Positions 63,301 through 64,000 of a stretch of 64,000 nucleotides of DNA are shown here, piece after piece. The notes beneath the pieces are model-generated. The model saw only the letters and a program-made list of their open reading frames with translations. It was not told the origin of the DNA and ran no database searches. Every line of letters starts with the position of its first letter. Position 1 is the first letter of the stretch. The stretch is from positions 3,100,001-3,164,000 of the forward strand of contig NZ_PYHR01000002.1 in NCBI RefSeq assembly GCF_003121705.1, read 5' to 3'. Origin of the DNA: Serinibacter arcticus. GTDB taxonomy: Bacteria > Actinomycetota > Actinomycetes > Actinomycetales > Beutenbergiaceae. Both the position numbers and the translations under genes were made by a program.

Positions 63301-63968
63301 ACCCCGTCATGCGTCACCTCGTCTCCCGGCTCGTGTGGGCCGTCGGGCCCGTGGCCGGCGACGACGACGCGGACTCCCCGGCCGCCACCGTCCTGTTCGC
63401 CCCGACGCTCGACGGCGAGCTGCTCGACGCCGAGGACGGCGAGGTCGAGCTGCCCGTGGAGGGTGGCGCCGGCGACGCGGGTGTGCGGATCTGGCTCACC
63501 CACGTCAGCGGCCTCGAACCCGACGTCGCGCAGCACTGGCGCGAGCGGCTCGCCGACTACGGCATCACGCCGCTGTTCGACCAGCTCGACGCGGCCACCC
63601 CGCGCGTGGAGGCGTCGGCGACCGAGATCACCGACCGTCAGGGCTGGGTGATGACGGTCGGCGCGCTCAAGACCCGCGCCGCTCGTCACGGCTACCGGCC
63701 GGCGGCCGCCGAGGACGGCGGCTGGGTCGGCAGCGTGGTCAAGGACGTCGGGGCGTGGCAGGTCGCCGTCGAGATCACGGGGACCTACCCGGGCCAGGAG
63801 GTGGGGGAGAGCCTGGCGATCACGCGGCTCGTCCTCACCCGCGGCGGGCGCGACGAGGCCCTCCGCGACGTTCCGCCGGTGCTGCTCGCCGTCGCGTACA
63901 ACGACTACCTCGCGATCGCCGACGGCGGCGCGTTCGACCCCGAGTGGGCCAAGCGGACGGGATTCTGA
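60336..63968 (+). CDS. DUF4132 domain protein (large, ARM/HEAT-like)
   Basis: 1210 residues from GTG 60336 (GFLDRF start); the frame is open back to 60237 but the added segment is low complexity. The first half is made of HEAT-like helices (ALGATDPEVRTAALDRLTLAPEAIGTHLERVLELTRDSSRRVRQATLNVLDRL). The second half has the DUF4132 core (about 950-1200), including KAARSAFSSAKKELVQVVDLQSARLQEAM and LEHPVMRHLVSRLVWAV. Members in Actinobacteria and enterobacteria (YehI/MolR group) often stand beside a MoxR-type ATPase and VWA-domain proteins; the next gene starts two bases after its stop. Mechanism unknown. Confidence 0.85.
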   Translation: MGFLDRFTGGRTKHLRTCLAWLSTLPGDVLGRAVRHVRTGSDADVLSDVAAAARAGSLQPYAYRRAVAPLIDSDEIDAGGIVRLARLWDAAGVLPTVAPRRSTSTGVPVPEIVARGADLLGDVGQVLRAGGRRAVGLPLLLAALESDGYDRETALAAALTFDLRQSSLSGYQRLPLEGAETLMRDSPAVVVAALGATDPEVRTAALDRLTLAPEAIGTHLERVLELTRDSSRRVRQATLNVLDRLPEDQRRSALERAHAEAPAAIARTLAPRLEQASAGPGAAGDVDVVPPPWEPLPATPVGPDVVEHLERAVARQRSQLAASLQSTPQSTYVKDRLRELERLDRAALDAIAADLGRTGPVDVRHVSGAPIHTLMYAIGSAPGVTLRHVLRLASLGRNVHPFHFATQQHPVDVDLRAAAAATEEALGDRATPPGEHVRVQNGRPTSVADQIRSRVLTTWNPIVIAPEHLWPYFAERLELLEEGLGLRPTAGGRTSSSPSPGPTLDVLEAFPRVPQRFVARLTELALGDGRSHRTQAQDLLSRQGGLAIAVDGLTASAAEIRATAARWLARIVADAAPEQRDAVREDVVETLSAALGTERREVVQAAILGSLRTIGVDISAHLSPAALGAAATAGLKKKAPAGMAWVPLDQLPAARWADGSDVDPAILRWWAVLAVKLKDPTGEGLIPLYVSLLDVPSRQALGSFVLGAWIAHDLTRMTEDDVRAAATAEGPARLAQYQRWAQHGGQHAQRWGTLTLADAESEIAEGLRGTFLGSAIKEKGLLALASGAPGHELTEAITRYAKRHPERRSQIETLVVAASVNDDPAALQAVISVARSFKQRTVRERAGELVEQIAQQRGWSPEELADRTIPTAGFPSAAELAAERDGEGDGGAASSGVATLDYGSRQFTMRIGDDLALALFSGEGKPLKTLPKPGVKDDAELAKAARSAFSSAKKELVQVVDLQSARLQEAMALGRTWDAATWRTAFLEHPVMRHLVSRLVWAVGPVAGDDDADSPAATVLFAPTLDGELLDAEDGEVELPVEGGAGDAGVRIWLTHVSGLEPDVAQHWRERLADYGITPLFDQLDAATPRVEASATEITDRQGWVMTVGALKTRAARHGYRPAAAEDGGWVGSVVKDVGAWQVAVEITGTYPGQEVGESLAITRLVLTRGGRDEALRDVPPVLLAVAYNDYLAIADGGAFDPEWAKRTGF

Positions 63969-63970
63969 CG

Positions 63971-64000
63971 ATGACGACACAGCCTCCGGCGGGTGCGCAG
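63971..64000 (+). CDS. Start of the next gene (10 codons, partial)
   Basis: ATG 63971 follows the DUF4132 stop by two bases. Only MTTQPPAGAQ is seen before the window ends. From neighbours of this family an AAA ATPase or another DUF protein would be expected, but nothing in these residues shows it. Confidence 0.5.
   Translation, partial: MTTQPPAGAQ

Noticed and set aside
60330-63980. 1216-codon minus-strand frame opposite the DUF4132 gene
   Set aside because: Same reason: antisense shadow with random basic composition.

Overview
The window looks like the chromosome of a high-GC Gram-positive actinobacterium, most likely in the order Micrococcales. Signs of this are a GC content of roughly 70-75 percent with G or C in almost every third codon position, ANTAR-domain regulators, an LPxTG-anchored wall protein, a stand-alone LigD polymerase next to LigC-type ligase biology, a sugar ABC operon without its own ATPase, and many genes whose start codon lies 6-8 bases after a TANNNT -10 box (leaderless mRNAs). 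Genus cannot be fixed from sequence alone. About sixty genes are recognised; no rRNA, tRNA, CRISPR array, prophage or intact insertion sequence was seen.

Layout. 1-8.5 kb: end of a glycosyltransferase, an OmpR-type response regulator, a lipoprotein/membrane pair, two divergent GAF-ANTAR regulators, then a TetR regulator divergent from a membrane SRPBCC protein and a methyltransferase fused to a DCC (DUF393) domain. 8.6-12.9 kb: a 1318-residue LPVTG surface protein with eight Cys-paired Ig-like repeats. 12.9-17.8 kb: an MFS transporter divergent from a UgpAEB-like sugar uptake operon. 17.8-23 kb (minus strand): pyruvate oxidase, DJ-1/PfpI protein, SDR oxidoreductase, CsbD stress protein and an SGNH-hydrolase lipoprotein. 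23.1-30.8 kb: a duplicated four-gene membrane module (A-B-C on plus, D convergent on minus) with an alpha/beta hydrolase between the copies; I do not recognise a described system for it. 30.9-37 kb: a Pls/PosA-type poly-amino-acid synthetase (two frameshifts as read), an M1 metallopeptidase and a phosphopantetheinyl transferase, which together look like a secreted poly-amino-acid pathway. 37.3-44.7 kb: a DUF1540 protein, a Cys-codon leader peptide with alternative hairpins ahead of an LLM-like gene, an oxidoreductase, LigC-type ligase, and an arginine catabolism pair (ddaH-rocD) divergent from an Lrp regulator. 44.8-46.7 kb: a lower-GC three-gene island. 46.8-56 kb: LigD polymerase, sarcosine/MTOX-like oxidase, SIMPL protein, WYL regulator with VOC protein, dihydrolipoamide dehydrogenase, and a SAM-riboswitch-controlled rhodanese-metZ operon. 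56-64 kb: a large AAA/LuxR regulator, a 42-residue gene, a membrane protein, a DUF4132 giant and the start of its downstream partner.

A recurring technical feature: four reading frames break at G or C runs where restoring one base joins two well-conserved halves (around 5979-5983, 30407-30423, 31453-31456 and 32971-32978). These could be assembly errors or genuine mutations; the annotation treats the genes as units and states the break.
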